In this document: positions 35,882-43,401 of the stretch, one piece after another
Numbering within the stretch: the stretch's first letter is position 1
Layout of the letters: every line of letters begins with the position of its first letter
Source of the DNA: CAZZEX01 sp964653285
GTDB lineage: Bacteria; Chloroflexota; Anaerolineae; B4-G1
DNA length: 64,000 bases
Reading direction: 5' to 3'
Assembly (NCBI GenBank): GCA_964653285.1
Contig: CAZZEX010000011.1
Coordinates: 9,991 to 73,990 of the forward strand
The notes under the pieces: generated by a model
The model's input: the letters and a program-made list of their open reading frames with translations, nothing else
Database searches by the model: none
Told to the model about the DNA's origin: nothing
Made by a program: the position numbers and the translations under genes

Positions 35882-36003
35882 GATCCGTTAGAACCGCTTG
35901 AACTTTGGAATGTGCAACGTGCCAACGCCGCCTACCGTCGCCGAGCGCGCAGCTCCATCAGCTCTAGCAGATCGCGCCCTTTGTGTACTGGAATGGATAT
36001 GAT

Positions 36004-36048
36004 TTACCCACTATCCTCATCCCGCTCGATTACGATATTGAACTGCAT
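36004..36048 (-). pseudogene. hicB N-terminal remnant
   Basis: A GGAGG ribosome-binding site is followed by ATG (36048) and MQFNIVIERDEDSG, then TAA. This is the conserved start of HicB antitoxins (compare MREFYVIIERDEDGYYVG in the intact gene at 44126). The reading frame is cut after 14 residues and the next bases do not restore it. It is a relic in a roughly 1-kb stretch (35786-36775) that holds only fragments and repeats. Confidence 0.65.
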
Positions 36049-36069
36049 CGTTCACCTCCATGCGTTTAC

Positions 36070-36175
36070 ACGCATATCCGGCGCTCGCCCCTGTTCCACA
36101 CGGCGATAGTCCCATCCCGGGGTTCGGACTTACTTCGTCGAGAACACGCGACGCCCATCACAACTGGGATGAACC
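36070..36175 (-). pseudogene. wecC-like dehydrogenase C-terminal fragment, degenerate
   Basis: The minus strand reads DGRRVFSTK, a stop, then VRTPGWDYRRVEQG. This matches the end of the dehydrogenase at 44584 (IDGRNMLSAEQARVAGWEYWSVG) and the fragment at 34805. The internal stop marks it as decayed. It is the second of three wecC relics between 34.8 and 42.8 kb. Confidence 0.65.
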
Positions 36176-36235
36176 GGATAACTTACATCCCGAAAGCAAG
36201 AGAGCATCCATATTGCTCCTCCAACAAAGCCACAC

Positions 36236-36462
36236 AACGCATCGCCGCCTGACCATCACCGTATATCAGGGCGTTCAGCAGGCACCACGAAGGACTGGAT
36301 GGCCTGGATGATCCTATCCCTGTCTGCGCCAACGCCCACGTTCCAACCAGCCTCTACCGTCTCCACCCACGCCGTCTCGTCGCGCAGCGTGATACATAGC
36401 ACCTTGAGTCAATACGCTTCTTTCTGAATGCTGCCCGAGTTGGTCAAAACCAGTCGCGTGGG
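36236..36462 (-). pseudogene. wecB-like UDP-GlcNAc 2-epimerase C-terminal fragment, degenerate
   Basis: The minus-strand frame reads RLVLTNSGSIQKEAY, a stop codon, then LCITLRDETAWVETVEAGWN and DRDRIIQAIQSF, matching the C-terminal part of the intact epimerase at 48095 (ATLTDSGGVQKEAYFFG, ITLREETEWVETVRTGWN). It breaks again near the GDGQAA region. Two nonsense breaks in 75 codons show it is dead. Confidence 0.8.
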
Positions 36463-36641
36463 TTTTTGCCTAAACGCTCCACAATCACTCCCATTGCCTG
36501 CGTCAAACGCACCGTTTCAGTCACGGGGCAGTCCCGGTCAATCCTCATAGTTATTTCGGCGACTCGTTCCCCGATGCCAACAAATATTGATAGAATCGGT
36601 ATCTTTTCAATAAATCGGGGTAGGGGCAGGCCTTGTACCTG

Positions 36642-36781
36642 CCCAAGAGGGCGGCCACGAGGGTTCGCCCCTACATCCCAAGAGGGCGGCCACGAGGGTT
36701 CGCCCCTACATCCCAAGAGGGCGACCACGAGGGTTCGCCCCTACATCCCAAGAGGGCGACCACGAGGATTCGCCCCTACAT
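36642..36781. repeat. 35-bp tandem repeat, four units
   Basis: Four head-to-tail units of 35 bases at 36642, 36677, 36712 and 36747, each containing CCACGAGG then TTCGCCCCTACAT with one or two substitutions between units. Each unit is partly self-complementary (GGGCG / CGCCC). A shorter related stretch precedes it (GTAGGGGCAGGCC). The last unit supplies the stop codon of the HI0074-like gene. It resembles the GTAGGGGCGAACC-type dispersed repeats of Chloroflexota and cyanobacteria. Units abut without spacers. Confidence 0.95.
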
Positions 36782-37156
36782 TATCTCCTCCGTCAGCGAC
36801 AGTTGCAGTTCTTGAAACGCCTGATAGTATTTGTTCAATTCATCGTAGAGGGCTTGGGCGTATTCCTGGCGGTATACGTGAACTGCCGTGTTACGTGCTC
36901 TGAGAATATCGGCCCACACCTCTTCATTGCTGATCCAACCGATGGTGAAAGCCTGTTGAAACGCCCGGCGCGGGCTGTTGGCCTCAAAACCATGCTCGCG
37001 GACTAATAATTGCACCAACTTCCAGGCTACTTCAAAAGCCAGTTCAAAACGCAGAATAGCCGAATCTCGAACTATATCGCTTTGGGGCTGCGCCAGCGCA
37101 TCGCCCCACCTCGACAAGATATCGTCCAGGTTTCTCTTAAGTGACTGTTTTTTCAC
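36776..37156 (-). CDS. HI0074-family nucleotidyltransferase-associated protein (HEPN-like)
   Basis: A 126-residue helical protein. AILRFELAFEVAWKLVQLLV, SPRRAFQQAFTIGWI and ARNTAVHVYRQEYA match the HI0074 family, which partners a minimal nucleotidyltransferase and belongs to the HEPN-like group. Such pairs act as toxin-antitoxin modules in other bacteria (HEPN/MNT). The start overlaps the nucleotidyltransferase stop at 37137. The last codons and stop fall inside the 35-bp tandem repeat, so the original C-terminus may have been altered by repeat insertion. Confidence 0.83.
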   Translation of the reverse strand: MKKQSLKRNLDDILSRWGDALAQPQSDIVRDSAILRFELAFEVAWKLVQLLVREHGFEANSPRRAFQQAFTIGWISNEEVWADILRARNTAVHVYRQEYAQALYDELNKYYQAFQELQLSLTEEIM

Positions 37157-37484
37157 GCTGCCAGGGTTTCCTTTCAGATAGATAAATCTTATTCAAGCCG
37201 GCAACTCGTCTGAAGTTGGGGTCGGTTTGAGAAAAATCCACCAACTCGATCTTGCGGATAGTTGGCAGGGCTTGCACCTCCCAGTAGAGGCGTAGAAAAG
37301 TTTTGGGATCGCGCTCTCCGCGCCATTCTACACCCAGGTCCAGGTCTGAAGTGGGACGATGGTCCCCCCGCGCGAAAGAACCAAAGATGAACAAGTCTAA
37401 CCCACCGGCCTTGTACTTTTGTGCCAATTCTTGCAGGCTTTGCAATAATCGCGGCGGTAGAGGCGATTCCCTTTTAGCCTTCAT
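37137..37484 (-). CDS. Minimal nucleotidyltransferase (MNT) of HEPN/MNT type
   Basis: A 115-residue protein. LFIFGSFARGDHRPTSDLDLGV is the split GSxxxG/DxD nucleotidyltransferase signature (shown here in the family order). It is the expected partner of the HI0074-like protein downstream. In characterised HEPN/MNT systems the MNT inactivates the HEPN toxin by AMP transfer; whether that holds here is untested. It overlaps a second MNT gene at its start by 11 bases. Confidence 0.85.
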   Translation of the reverse strand: MKAKRESPLPPRLLQSLQELAQKYKAGGLDLFIFGSFARGDHRPTSDLDLGVEWRGERDPKTFLRLYWEVQALPTIRKIELVDFSQTDPNFRRVAGLNKIYLSERKPWQREKTVT

Positions 37485-37779
37485 AAAGCACCTCCACCGT
37501 TTCCATAGCCTCGCGGCGAAAGGCAGGCGTGACGCGATTCAAATCAACCCAGTCAATGGTGTAAAGCGTATCTATTGCTTCAAAGATATCGCCAATGCGA
37601 TAGAATGTTGTTAGTGATACAGGGCGCTCTCCAATAATGCCCACATCAAAGTCGGAGCGGGGACCGGCGCCACCAGCCGCACGGGATCCAAAAAGGATCA
37701 CCTGATACCCTTTGAGGTCGCGGTCAACTTTTTGCAGTTGCTGTTGTATCTCCAGTTTGATGGCTTTTTCACGGTCCAT
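37474..37779 (-). CDS. Second minimal nucleotidyltransferase
   Basis: A 101-residue protein. VILFGSRAAGGAGPRSDFDV gives the GS and DxD motifs, and DWVDLNRVTPAFRREAMETV resembles the end of MNT-family proteins. Residues 1-95 are nearly identical to the first part of the fused ORF at 38774-39475, as both lie in a 528-bp duplication (37496-38023 and 39192-39719). This copy ends normally (VEVLYEG, stop) and so probably represents the ancestral form. No HEPN partner of its own is visible. Confidence 0.83.
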   Translation of the reverse strand: MDREKAIKLEIQQQLQKVDRDLKGYQVILFGSRAAGGAGPRSDFDVGIIGERPVSLTTFYRIGDIFEAIDTLYTIDWVDLNRVTPAFRREAMETVEVLYEG

Positions 37780-38023
37780 AAATTGTCAACTATCCCATCA
37801 ACCTTACACACCGCCTCGCCGTCTCTCCATCCCCATACAGCGACGGGTGCGCTGATGGTGGCGTGAACGATCGCGCAACTTGCACAATTCGCATCCGGTC
37901 TGCCCCCACAATCACGTTCCAGCCCGCTTCTACCGTCTCCACCCACTCCGTCTCGTCGCGCAGAGTAATGCACGGCACACACAGCCAGTAAGCCTCTTTC
38001 TGAATGCCGCCCGAGTCGGTCAG
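37496..38023. repeat. 528-bp direct repeat, copy 1
   Basis: Matches 39192-39719 at a constant offset of 1,696 with few mismatches. It spans the nucleotidyltransferase gene and the 3' end of a wecB-like gene upstream of it. Confidence 0.9.
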
Positions 38024-38098
38024 CACCAGCCGCGCATTCGCCATCAGGTTCAGGAACTCCAGATAGCCCAATGGTTCTATCATTCGCAAAGCCGGCAC
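37790..38098 (-). pseudogene. Mosaic UDP-GlcNAc 2-epimerase fragment
   Basis: 102 codons of an epimerase C-terminal domain with no N-terminal half. The first part (IEPLGYLEFLNLMANARLVL) matches the epimerase type fused at 38774 (TEPLGYLEFLNLMSKARLVL); after TDSGGIQ it switches to the type at 39486 (KEAYW, CVPCITLRDETEWVETVEAG). So it is a recombinant between two epimerase families with the joint in the shared TDSGGIQ motif. Lacking the substrate-binding half, it cannot be an enzyme. Confidence 0.85.
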
Positions 38099-38107
38099 CT
38101 CCGCCAG

Positions 38108-38455
38108 TTATTTTCGTACCCGAATCCCCGTCTCAGTGGCTACGATGTAATGGTTCCGCAACCGCTCACCCACTCGTGCCAGCACGATCTTCATTATCCG
38201 CGCCTTGTTCTCTGCTCGTTCGTCTCGCAAACGCAACAGCACTACACCTCGATGCTCCCATCCACTGCGGAACACCAATTCACCAAAGTCCTTGTCGTTG
38301 GTCACCACGATGCGGCTTTCCGCCACCGCGTGATCCAGTATCTCCTTATCATCCGCTTCGGGCATCACCTCGACCACAGCCACTGCATCATGCCCTTCGC
38401 CACGCAGGCAGGCCACTACCGATGTGCCCGTGCACTCATCCACCAGGGACTTCAT
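38108..38455 (-). CDS. DUF5615 PIN-like protein (putative toxin)
   Basis: A 115-residue PIN-like protein. SLVDECTGTSVVACLRGEGH carries the first acidic pair, DDKEILDHAVAESRIVVTND and KDFGELVFR the second cluster. These match the Mut7-C-like DUF5615 group, usually paired with DUF433 proteins. The start overlaps the DUF433 stop by four bases. A toxin-antitoxin role is commonly proposed for the pair and is inference here. Confidence 0.85.
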   Translation of the reverse strand: MKSLVDECTGTSVVACLRGEGHDAVAVVEVMPEADDKEILDHAVAESRIVVTNDKDFGELVFRSGWEHRGVVLLRLRDERAENKARIMKIVLARVGERLRNHYIVATETGIRVRK

Positions 38456-38712
38456 GCCGGCACCAATTCACCCTGCATCGGCAGAGGGAACACATCTTCG
38501 TGTTCCACCACGCATGCCGCATACGCTATGGCGGCCTCAATGTCCACTCTTTCCAACCGGGGATACTCGCGCAGAATCTCTTCGGTTGGGATACCCTGCC
38601 CCAACATCTTCAAAATCAGTGCCACCGGGATTCGTGTTCCGCGAATGACCGGCTTGCCAACCATGACCTTGGGATCCACTGTGATTCGTTCCAGCAAATC
38701 CTCGTTTCTCAT
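38452..38712 (-). CDS. DUF433 domain protein (putative antitoxin)
   Basis: An 86-residue protein. ITVDPKVMVGKPVIRGTRIP and ILREYPRLERVDIEAAIAYA are the DUF433 signature, a helix-turn-helix-like fold. AAAGGAGAGGGG precedes the ATG. It is coupled to the DUF5615 gene downstream. Unlike its surroundings the pair looks intact. Confidence 0.88.
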   Translation of the reverse strand: MRNEDLLERITVDPKVMVGKPVIRGTRIPVALILKMLGQGIPTEEILREYPRLERVDIEAAIAYAACVVEHEDVFPLPMQGELVPA

Positions 38713-38773
38713 TTGCCCCTCTCCTTTCCCCTACTCCATTACTCTTCCGTCCGCAGGATCGGCTTCAACAGGG

Positions 38774-39475
38774 TCAATTGCGTAACACCGCTACGATCCG
38801 CGCGGCGGCCTGTCCATCCCACAGTTCCGGCACCCGCCCGGCCTTGCCCCTACCGTCCAATATCGCTAACGCTTCGGCCACAATTCGCCCCGGGTCACGG
38901 CCCACAATCGTATTCGTCCCCTCTGTAACTGTGACCGGCTGCTCGGTGTGCTCCCGCAGCGTCAGGCAAGGCACGCCGAGAATCGTCGTCTCCTCCTGGA
39001 TGCCGCCGGAGTCGGTCAGCACCAGCCGTGCCTTGCTCATCAAGTTCAGAAACTCCAGGTACCCCAACGGCTCTGTCACTCGCAAATCCTTCATCCCCGC
39101 CAGCCGCCCCTCAAAGCCAAACTCCTGCACCCGTTTTACTGTGCGGGGATGGGCAGGGAAGATGATAGGCAATCGTGCCTGAATCTCCGCCACCGTTTCC
39201 ATAGCCTCGCGGCGAAAGGCGGGCGTGACGCGATTCAAATCAACCCAGTCAATGGTGTAAAGCGTATCTATTGCTTCAAAGATATCGCCAATGCGATAGA
39301 ATGTTGTTAGTGATATAGGGCGCTCTCCAATAATGCCCACATCAAAGTCGGAGCGGGGACCGGCGCGACCAGCCGCACGGGATCCAAAAAGGATCACCTG
39401 ATACCCTTTGAGGTCGCGGCCGACTTTTCGTAGTTGCTGTTGTATCTCCAGTTTGATGGCTTTTTCACGGCCCAT
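38774..39475 (-). CDS. Chimeric ORF: nucleotidyltransferase joined to C-terminal half of UDP-GlcNAc 2-epimerase
   Basis: A 233-codon continuous frame. Residues 1-95 are an MNT domain (VILFGSRAAGRAGPRSDFDV) almost identical to 37474-37779. After the shared METV it passes directly into PIIFPAHPRTVKRVQEFG, RLVLTDSGGIQEETTILGVP and TVTEGTNTIVGRDPGRIVAE, the second half of a WecB-type epimerase. No protein of this architecture is known to me, and the epimerase lacks its N-terminal Rossmann domain, so epimerase activity is not expected. The MNT part may still work. The joint lies close to the edge of the 528-bp repeat, pointing to recombination as origin. Confidence 0.8.
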   Translation of the reverse strand: MGREKAIKLEIQQQLRKVGRDLKGYQVILFGSRAAGRAGPRSDFDVGIIGERPISLTTFYRIGDIFEAIDTLYTIDWVDLNRVTPAFRREAMETVAEIQARLPIIFPAHPRTVKRVQEFGFEGRLAGMKDLRVTEPLGYLEFLNLMSKARLVLTDSGGIQEETTILGVPCLTLREHTEQPVTVTEGTNTIVGRDPGRIVAEALAILDGRGKAGRVPELWDGQAAARIVAVLRN

Positions 39476-39719
39476 AAATTGTCAGCTATCCCATCAACCT
39501 TACACACCGCCTCGCCGTCTCTCCATCCCCGTAGAGCGACGGGTGCGTTAATGGTGGCATGAACGATCGCGCAACTTGCACAATTCGCATCCGGTCTGCC
39601 CCCACAATCGCGTTCCAACCAGCCTCTACCGTCTCCACCCACTCCGTCTCGTCGCGCAGAGTGATGCACGGCACACCCGACCAGTAAGCCTCTTTCTGAA
39701 TGCCACCCGAGTCGGTCAG
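39192..39719. repeat. 528-bp direct repeat, copy 2
   Basis: Partner of 37496-38023. Its left edge falls at the MNT-epimerase joint of the chimeric ORF, and its right edge inside the wecB pseudogene. Confidence 0.9.
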
Positions 39720-40181
39720 GATTATCCGCGCCGATTGCTCCAGCCTCACCATGTCCAGGTAACCCACTGGCTCAATCAGTCGCACGTGCGGGGCAGGTGA
39801 ATAATCCAAGACATTGATCGCTTCGCGGGTGCGCGGGTGCACGGGGAAAATCACCGGCTCATCCAGGGCATCAAAGGCAGCCAGGATGTTGCGCAGGCGG
39901 GTCGCGTCGCTGGTGTTTTCGGCACGATGCACGGTAGCCAACAAGTAATGGCCTTCCGCAAGCCCTAATCGCTCCAATACATCTGAGCGATCTCGTGCCC
40001 GCTTCACGGCAAACGCCAGCGCGTCGGCCATCACGTCGCCCACCAGGTGGACGCCGCGCATGATACCCTCAGCCGCCAGGTTGTCAACTGCGGTCTGACT
40101 GGGACAGAGTAACAGGTCCGACAGATGGTCTGCCACCACGCGGTTGATCTCCTCGGGCATAGCGCGGTTAAAATAGAACAC
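39486..40181 (-). pseudogene. UDP-GlcNAc 2-epimerase (wecB-like), N-terminally truncated
   Basis: 231 codons match residues of about 115 onward of the intact epimerase at 48095: FNRAMPEEINRVVADHLSDL, LLATVHRAENTSD, IFPVHPRTREA, ILTDSGGIQKEAYWSGVPC and ETEWVETVEAGWN. The first third is gone; homology stops at FNR (about 40172), where a dispersed-repeat sequence with ACACGGATCATACGGAT takes over. The remaining frame is open, so loss is recent or the product is tolerated. Confidence 0.85.
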
Positions 40182-40477
40182 GAATCAACACGGATCATAC
40201 GGATGTACGCGGATAAAGATAAAAAATCTGTGAGAACCCGTTTCATCTGTGTGTATCCGTGTGCTATTTGTGCCTGTTTTGGGAAGAGCCTGAGCAGTTA
40301 CGCCTCCTCGTACTCTTACCACGTCACCGGTTCTGAGAGGCCCGGGTCCAGTGCCACACAATCGGCCCCATTCAGCGGTCCCCACGAATCGCCGGTCAGC
40401 GCCAACCTGGCCAACGTCCTCCGCCTTGCGCAGCCCAATCCACAGTGCGTCTACAGGTTCGTCCCGCTCAGCAGGAT
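40182..40477. other. Non-coding stretch with dispersed CACGGAT-type repeat
   Basis: 296 bases between the truncated epimerase and Uma2 copy 2. The first 90 hold repeated ACGGAT / ATCCGT elements (40190-40262), able to pair with each other. The remainder can be read as a GC-rich frame but I recognise no protein in either strand. Confidence 0.5.
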
Positions 40478-41230
40478 TTACTCTGACGACTGAAGGAAGC
40501 CGTGTTGCCGCAACCGCTCTATCCAACCGCGGGCATACGCTTCTCCTCCCACCTCCAACGACACATTTTCCACCGCTGGCAGCGGCTCCTGCCACAGCCA
40601 CTCTACCCGCAGCCAGAAACCGGGCAACGCCAGCGCGTGGTATTCGCCCTCTTTGCCACTGAAAGCCAGGCAATACCGTTTCTCTTCCAGATGATAGAAC
40701 TCGACCCACTCTATCTGGGGGTCAATCAGCCAGTACTCTGGCACTCCACCTCGCGCATACTCGTAGAACTTTTCTCCCCGGTCCCGGCCTACGCTCTCCG
40801 GCGAGATGATCTCAACTACCAGGTCAGCCGGACCGTCCAGGTAAGTCTCCTTCAGCCGGCCCAGATGCTCACTCGCTACAAACACCAGGTCTGGCTCCCG
40901 GCCCCGTTCCAGTTTCATTTGAAAGGGGGCGCTCAGAACAATACCCAGGCTGTGCTGTTCGACAAACATCCCCAGCACCTTCTCCAAGAAACCCACAAGT
41001 AGTTGGTGTTGCTTCGATGCCGGGCTGTACATCACCACCTCCCCGTCTACCCATTCTGCCAGCGTGTCCTCGTCGGCCCAGGCCAGGAACTCTTCGTAGG
41101 TCATCTTGGGACGCTCCGCCGGCGACAGTAGCACCTCCAACAACCGGCTGCGCAGATCATCGTCGCGCGCCACCGATGCCCGCTCTCGTAGTGTCTCATC
41201 CCGTAACGTCACAACTCCCCGCTCACTCAC
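40478..41230 (-). CDS. Uma2 family endonuclease-like protein, copy 2
   Basis: A 250-residue Uma2 protein and the longest of the copies. MTYEEFLAWADEDTLAEWVD, GREPDLVFVA, DLVVEIISPESVGRDRGEKF and PEYWLIDP hold the PD-(D/E)XK residues. It keeps the C-terminal tail (SLEVGGEAYARGWIERLRQH) that copies 1 and 3 have behind a TGA. Its first 75 codons are identical in sense to copy 3 at 42849-43538. GGGAGGTGACGG precedes the GTG start. Confidence 0.87.
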   Translation of the reverse strand: MSERGVVTLRDETLRERASVARDDDLRSRLLEVLLSPAERPKMTYEEFLAWADEDTLAEWVDGEVVMYSPASKQHQLLVGFLEKVLGMFVEQHSLGIVLSAPFQMKLERGREPDLVFVASEHLGRLKETYLDGPADLVVEIISPESVGRDRGEKFYEYARGGVPEYWLIDPQIEWVEFYHLEEKRYCLAFSGKEGEYHALALPGFWLRVEWLWQEPLPAVENVSLEVGGEAYARGWIERLRQHGFLQSSE

Positions 41231-41245
41231 CCGTCACCTCCCGTA
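41005..41245. repeat. 241-bp direct repeat, copy B
   Basis: Practically identical to 43313-43553. It covers the 5' end of Uma2 copy 2 and its ribosome-binding site; sequence upstream of it differs between the copies. Confidence 0.9.
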
Positions 41246-41389
41246 CCAGAATCCGATCCATCTTGCGAGCAGATACAGGCATTGCCAGGACGCCTTCTCC
41301 AGGAGGGAAAAAACCTGGCGCAACAGCTCCAACTGTTTTCGGAGCGAATGTCCCAATTCCTCAGCATCCTCCTCCAGGCTTTCATTGGA

Positions 41390-41485
41390 GGTGCGACGCA
41401 CTTCTTGGCCTGTGAAAACGACAAGATATGCAGCAAAAGTGCGATAGCAGGTTTGTTCAGGGCAGCGATGGAAGTGCGTCGCACC
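41390..41485. repeat. 15-bp perfect inverted repeat pair
   Basis: GGTGCGACGCACTTC at 41390-41404 and its exact reverse complement at 41471-41485, separated by 66 bases. There is no gene in 41231-41659. The pair could be the ends of a tiny non-autonomous element or a large hairpin; no target duplication is obvious. Confidence 0.75.
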
Positions 41486-41549
41486 TTTAACTTAATGACA
41501 TTGAATCCGCCATTGCTTCTTCGGGGCTCGGCCCCGCCCCGTAAAGGGG

Positions 41550-41643
41550 AATGACCTCATCGGTGACCAGGAATTGATCCTCAGGCCTCCCTATGGTGGG
41601 CGATAGAACTTGAGCGATGGTCTGGTCCAGAGCCTTGATATAA
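41550..41643. repeat. About 95-bp direct repeat, copy 1
   Basis: Matches 42572-42668 (same order of ACCTCATCGGTGACCAG and GGGCGATAGAACTTGAGCG) with a few substitutions and a small gap. It may be the end of a lost gene: the minus strand reads IKALDQTIAQVLSPT in this copy, but I do not recognise the family. Confidence 0.8.
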
Positions 41644-41659
41644 GTGACTCCCACGTCGG

Positions 41660-42172
41660 TCACAACTTATCCTTCCCCTCTCCCCCAGCGTTCAGCGCTC
41701 GGTTATACAACCTTTCCGCGATCCAGAAGCCTCCCTGGTGCAACAGCCTATCCAACTCTGGTTTGAGTGACTCGATGCGCCCTTCTTGCTTGGCTCGGAT
41801 CAAAAGCCCAATAACACCTGTCTTCGACAAACCATACAAATCTGCGGTTCTTCGCGCATCCGACTCGTCTAAAAGCACCAATGCTGCTCGTTGCTCGACA
41901 GCCAGGGCAATGACCGCGGATTCCCCATCATCCAGGTCGCGTCCTAAAAGCCGCAATAACGCTGTATCCGCGGGGGCTACTACCTCTATCCACCCCGCTT
42001 GACGCGCTTGCTCAACCTCGATTGCACCGGCTCTGCCCTTTCCCTCCTCGACAACTTCTCGCCACACCGCTGGGGGAACCGTGATACGTCCGTAGAACTC
42101 CTTCAGCAGGGCAAGTCGGCCGATAGCTGCCAGGTGGATTAAGGTTGAAGAATCACTGACGACCAAGCCCAT
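41660..42172 (-). CDS. DUF3368 PIN-like protein (putative toxin)
   Basis: About 170 residues. VVSDSSTLIHLAAIGRLALL carries the first PIN acid, LDDGESAVIALAVEQRAALV the middle Glu/Asp, LLDESDARRTADLYGL the third cluster. This is the DUF3368 family, normally encoded next to UPF0175 proteins as here. The frame runs to 42232 but ATG at 42172 (MGLVVSDSS) gives the family's start; it overlaps the UPF0175 stop. Confidence 0.87.
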   Translation of the reverse strand: MGLVVSDSSTLIHLAAIGRLALLKEFYGRITVPPAVWREVVEEGKGRAGAIEVEQARQAGWIEVVAPADTALLRLLGRDLDDGESAVIALAVEQRAALVLLDESDARRTADLYGLSKTGVIGLLIRAKQEGRIESLKPELDRLLHQGGFWIAERLYNRALNAGGEGKDKL

Positions 42173-42419
42173 ATTGGATGTCCTCTTCGAGCTCCGTGTC
42201 CGTATAGTGTCGCAGGATTCTACGCTCCCCAAGCAATTCCTCGAATTCCCAGCGCGTCATCTGTGCCAGGAGTCTGGCTTTGCCAAGCGGCAGCACGCCT
42301 CTCTGGTATAATGCCAGCGCCAGTTCTTTGCGAAACTCATACTCTACTTCCTTTGGCGGTAATCTTGCCGCACCCAGGATCTCGGCAGGTATTTCTAAGG
42401 AGATTCCCATTACTCCCAT
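42153..42419 (-). CDS. UPF0175 family protein (putative antitoxin)
   Basis: About 88 residues. EIPAEILGAARLPPKEVEYE, FRKELALALYQRGVLPLGKA and LAQMTRWEFEELLGER match UPF0175, a small DNA-binding-like antitoxin candidate. AGGAGG lies seven bases before the ATG at 42419; the longer frame to 42482 is not needed. It is coupled to the DUF3368 gene. Confidence 0.87.
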   Translation of the reverse strand: MGVMGISLEIPAEILGAARLPPKEVEYEFRKELALALYQRGVLPLGKARLLAQMTRWEFEELLGERRILRHYTDTELEEDIQYGLGRQ

Positions 42420-42528
42420 CGTTTCACCTCCTGACCGCAGCGCAAACGTCCTCACCCGCTTTTCCAGTTCTTTCTTACCCATCCCGCCATCCCTCCAAAT
42501 TCACAATTTGCAACCCGAAATTCACGGT

Positions 42529-42541
42529 TGGTATTATACCA
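42529..42541 (-). promoter_or_regulatory. Extended -10 promoter within a palindrome, UPF0175/DUF3368 pair
   Basis: TGGTATTATACCA (plus strand) is an inverted repeat with a single central base. On the minus strand it holds TGG followed by TATAAT (42533-42538), an extended -10 box, about 110 bases before the antitoxin start. No good -35 is seen. Antitoxins often bind palindromes over their own promoter, so autoregulation is a reasonable guess. Confidence 0.45.
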
Positions 42542-42571
42542 CATCTGCAAATGTCTTTTCCATCCGCGGAA

Positions 42572-42668
42572 AATGACCTCATCGGTGACCAGGAATTGAT
42601 TCTCAGACCTCCTTATCTATGGTGGGCGATAGAACTTGAGCGATGGCCCGGTCCAGAGCCTTGATATA
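42572..42668. repeat. About 95-bp direct repeat, copy 2
   Basis: Partner of 41550-41643. The two copies flank the UPF0175/DUF3368 pair, so they could have helped move or duplicate it. The region 42420-42741 otherwise holds the promoter palindrome and a wecC scrap. Confidence 0.8.
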
Positions 42669-42707
42669 CGTCCGGGCTTTCTCCTGCAGGCGCTTCCGTC
42701 CAGGCCC

Positions 42708-42737
42708 ACGGCGCGGTAGGCATCGTGCGCCACCATG
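42708..42737 (-). pseudogene. wecC-like scrap
   Basis: About 30 bases encoding MVAHDAYRA on the minus strand, matching the intact dehydrogenase (LMVAHDAYRAMDLG) at the DNA level over GCGGTAGGCATCGTGCGCC. It abuts the 660-bp repeat just as the longer fragment at 34805 does, showing that the same junction was copied. Confidence 0.6.
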
Positions 42738-42741
42738 CGCC

Positions 42742-43401
42742 GGGCGCTCCAGGGCTTACTCTGCCGCTGGGAGAAAGCCACATCGTCGCAACCGCTCTAT
42801 CAAGCGGCGAGCATACGCTTCTCCCCCCACCTCCAATGTGCCCAGCGTTCAAACGATCTTCAGTTCCTGCAAGACCTGCAATACAGGTGGCGTTTGCCAC
42901 AGCCACACCACGCGCAGCCAAAATCCGGGCACCACCACCGAGCGATATATCCCCTCTGCTTCCGGCACCAGCATCTGGTAGCGGCCCTGGGCACCCAGTT
43001 GGTAGAACTCGGCTTGCTCCCGCAGCGGGTCAATCAGCCAATACTCGGGAATACCCGCCCGCTCATATTCGTAGAACTTCTCCCCACGATCACGCCCCAC
43101 GCTCTCCGGCGAGACGATCTCCACCACCAGGTCGGCTGGCCCCTCCAGGTGAGTCTCCTTCAGCCGTTCCAGATGCTCATTCGCCACAAAGAGCAAATCT
43201 GGTTCCCGGCCATGCTCCAGTTTCATCTGAAAGGGAGCGCTCAGGACCACTCCTAGATGATGCTGTTCAACAAAAGCACGCAACACGCTGGTCAGAAAAT
43301 CCGCCAAGTTCTGGTGTTGCTTCGATGCCGGGCTGTACATCACCACCTCCCCGTCTACCCATTCCGCCAGCGTGTCCTCGTCGGCCCAGGCCAGGAACTC
43401 T
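42742..43401. repeat. 660-bp direct repeat, copy A'
   Basis: Partner of 34980-35639. It gives Uma2 copy 3 its middle and C-terminal parts, including the same in-frame TGA. Confidence 0.9.

Noticed and set aside
34975..35901. A 308-codon open frame on the plus strand opposite Uma2 copy 1, and its twin at 42725-43621
   Set aside because: Both are Pro/Ser/Arg-rich shadows of the Uma2 genes; the same shadow appears because the DNA is duplicated. No ribosome-binding site or family match.
36642..36781. CRISPR array
   Set aside because: The 35-base units abut without spacers and there are no cas genes in the window.
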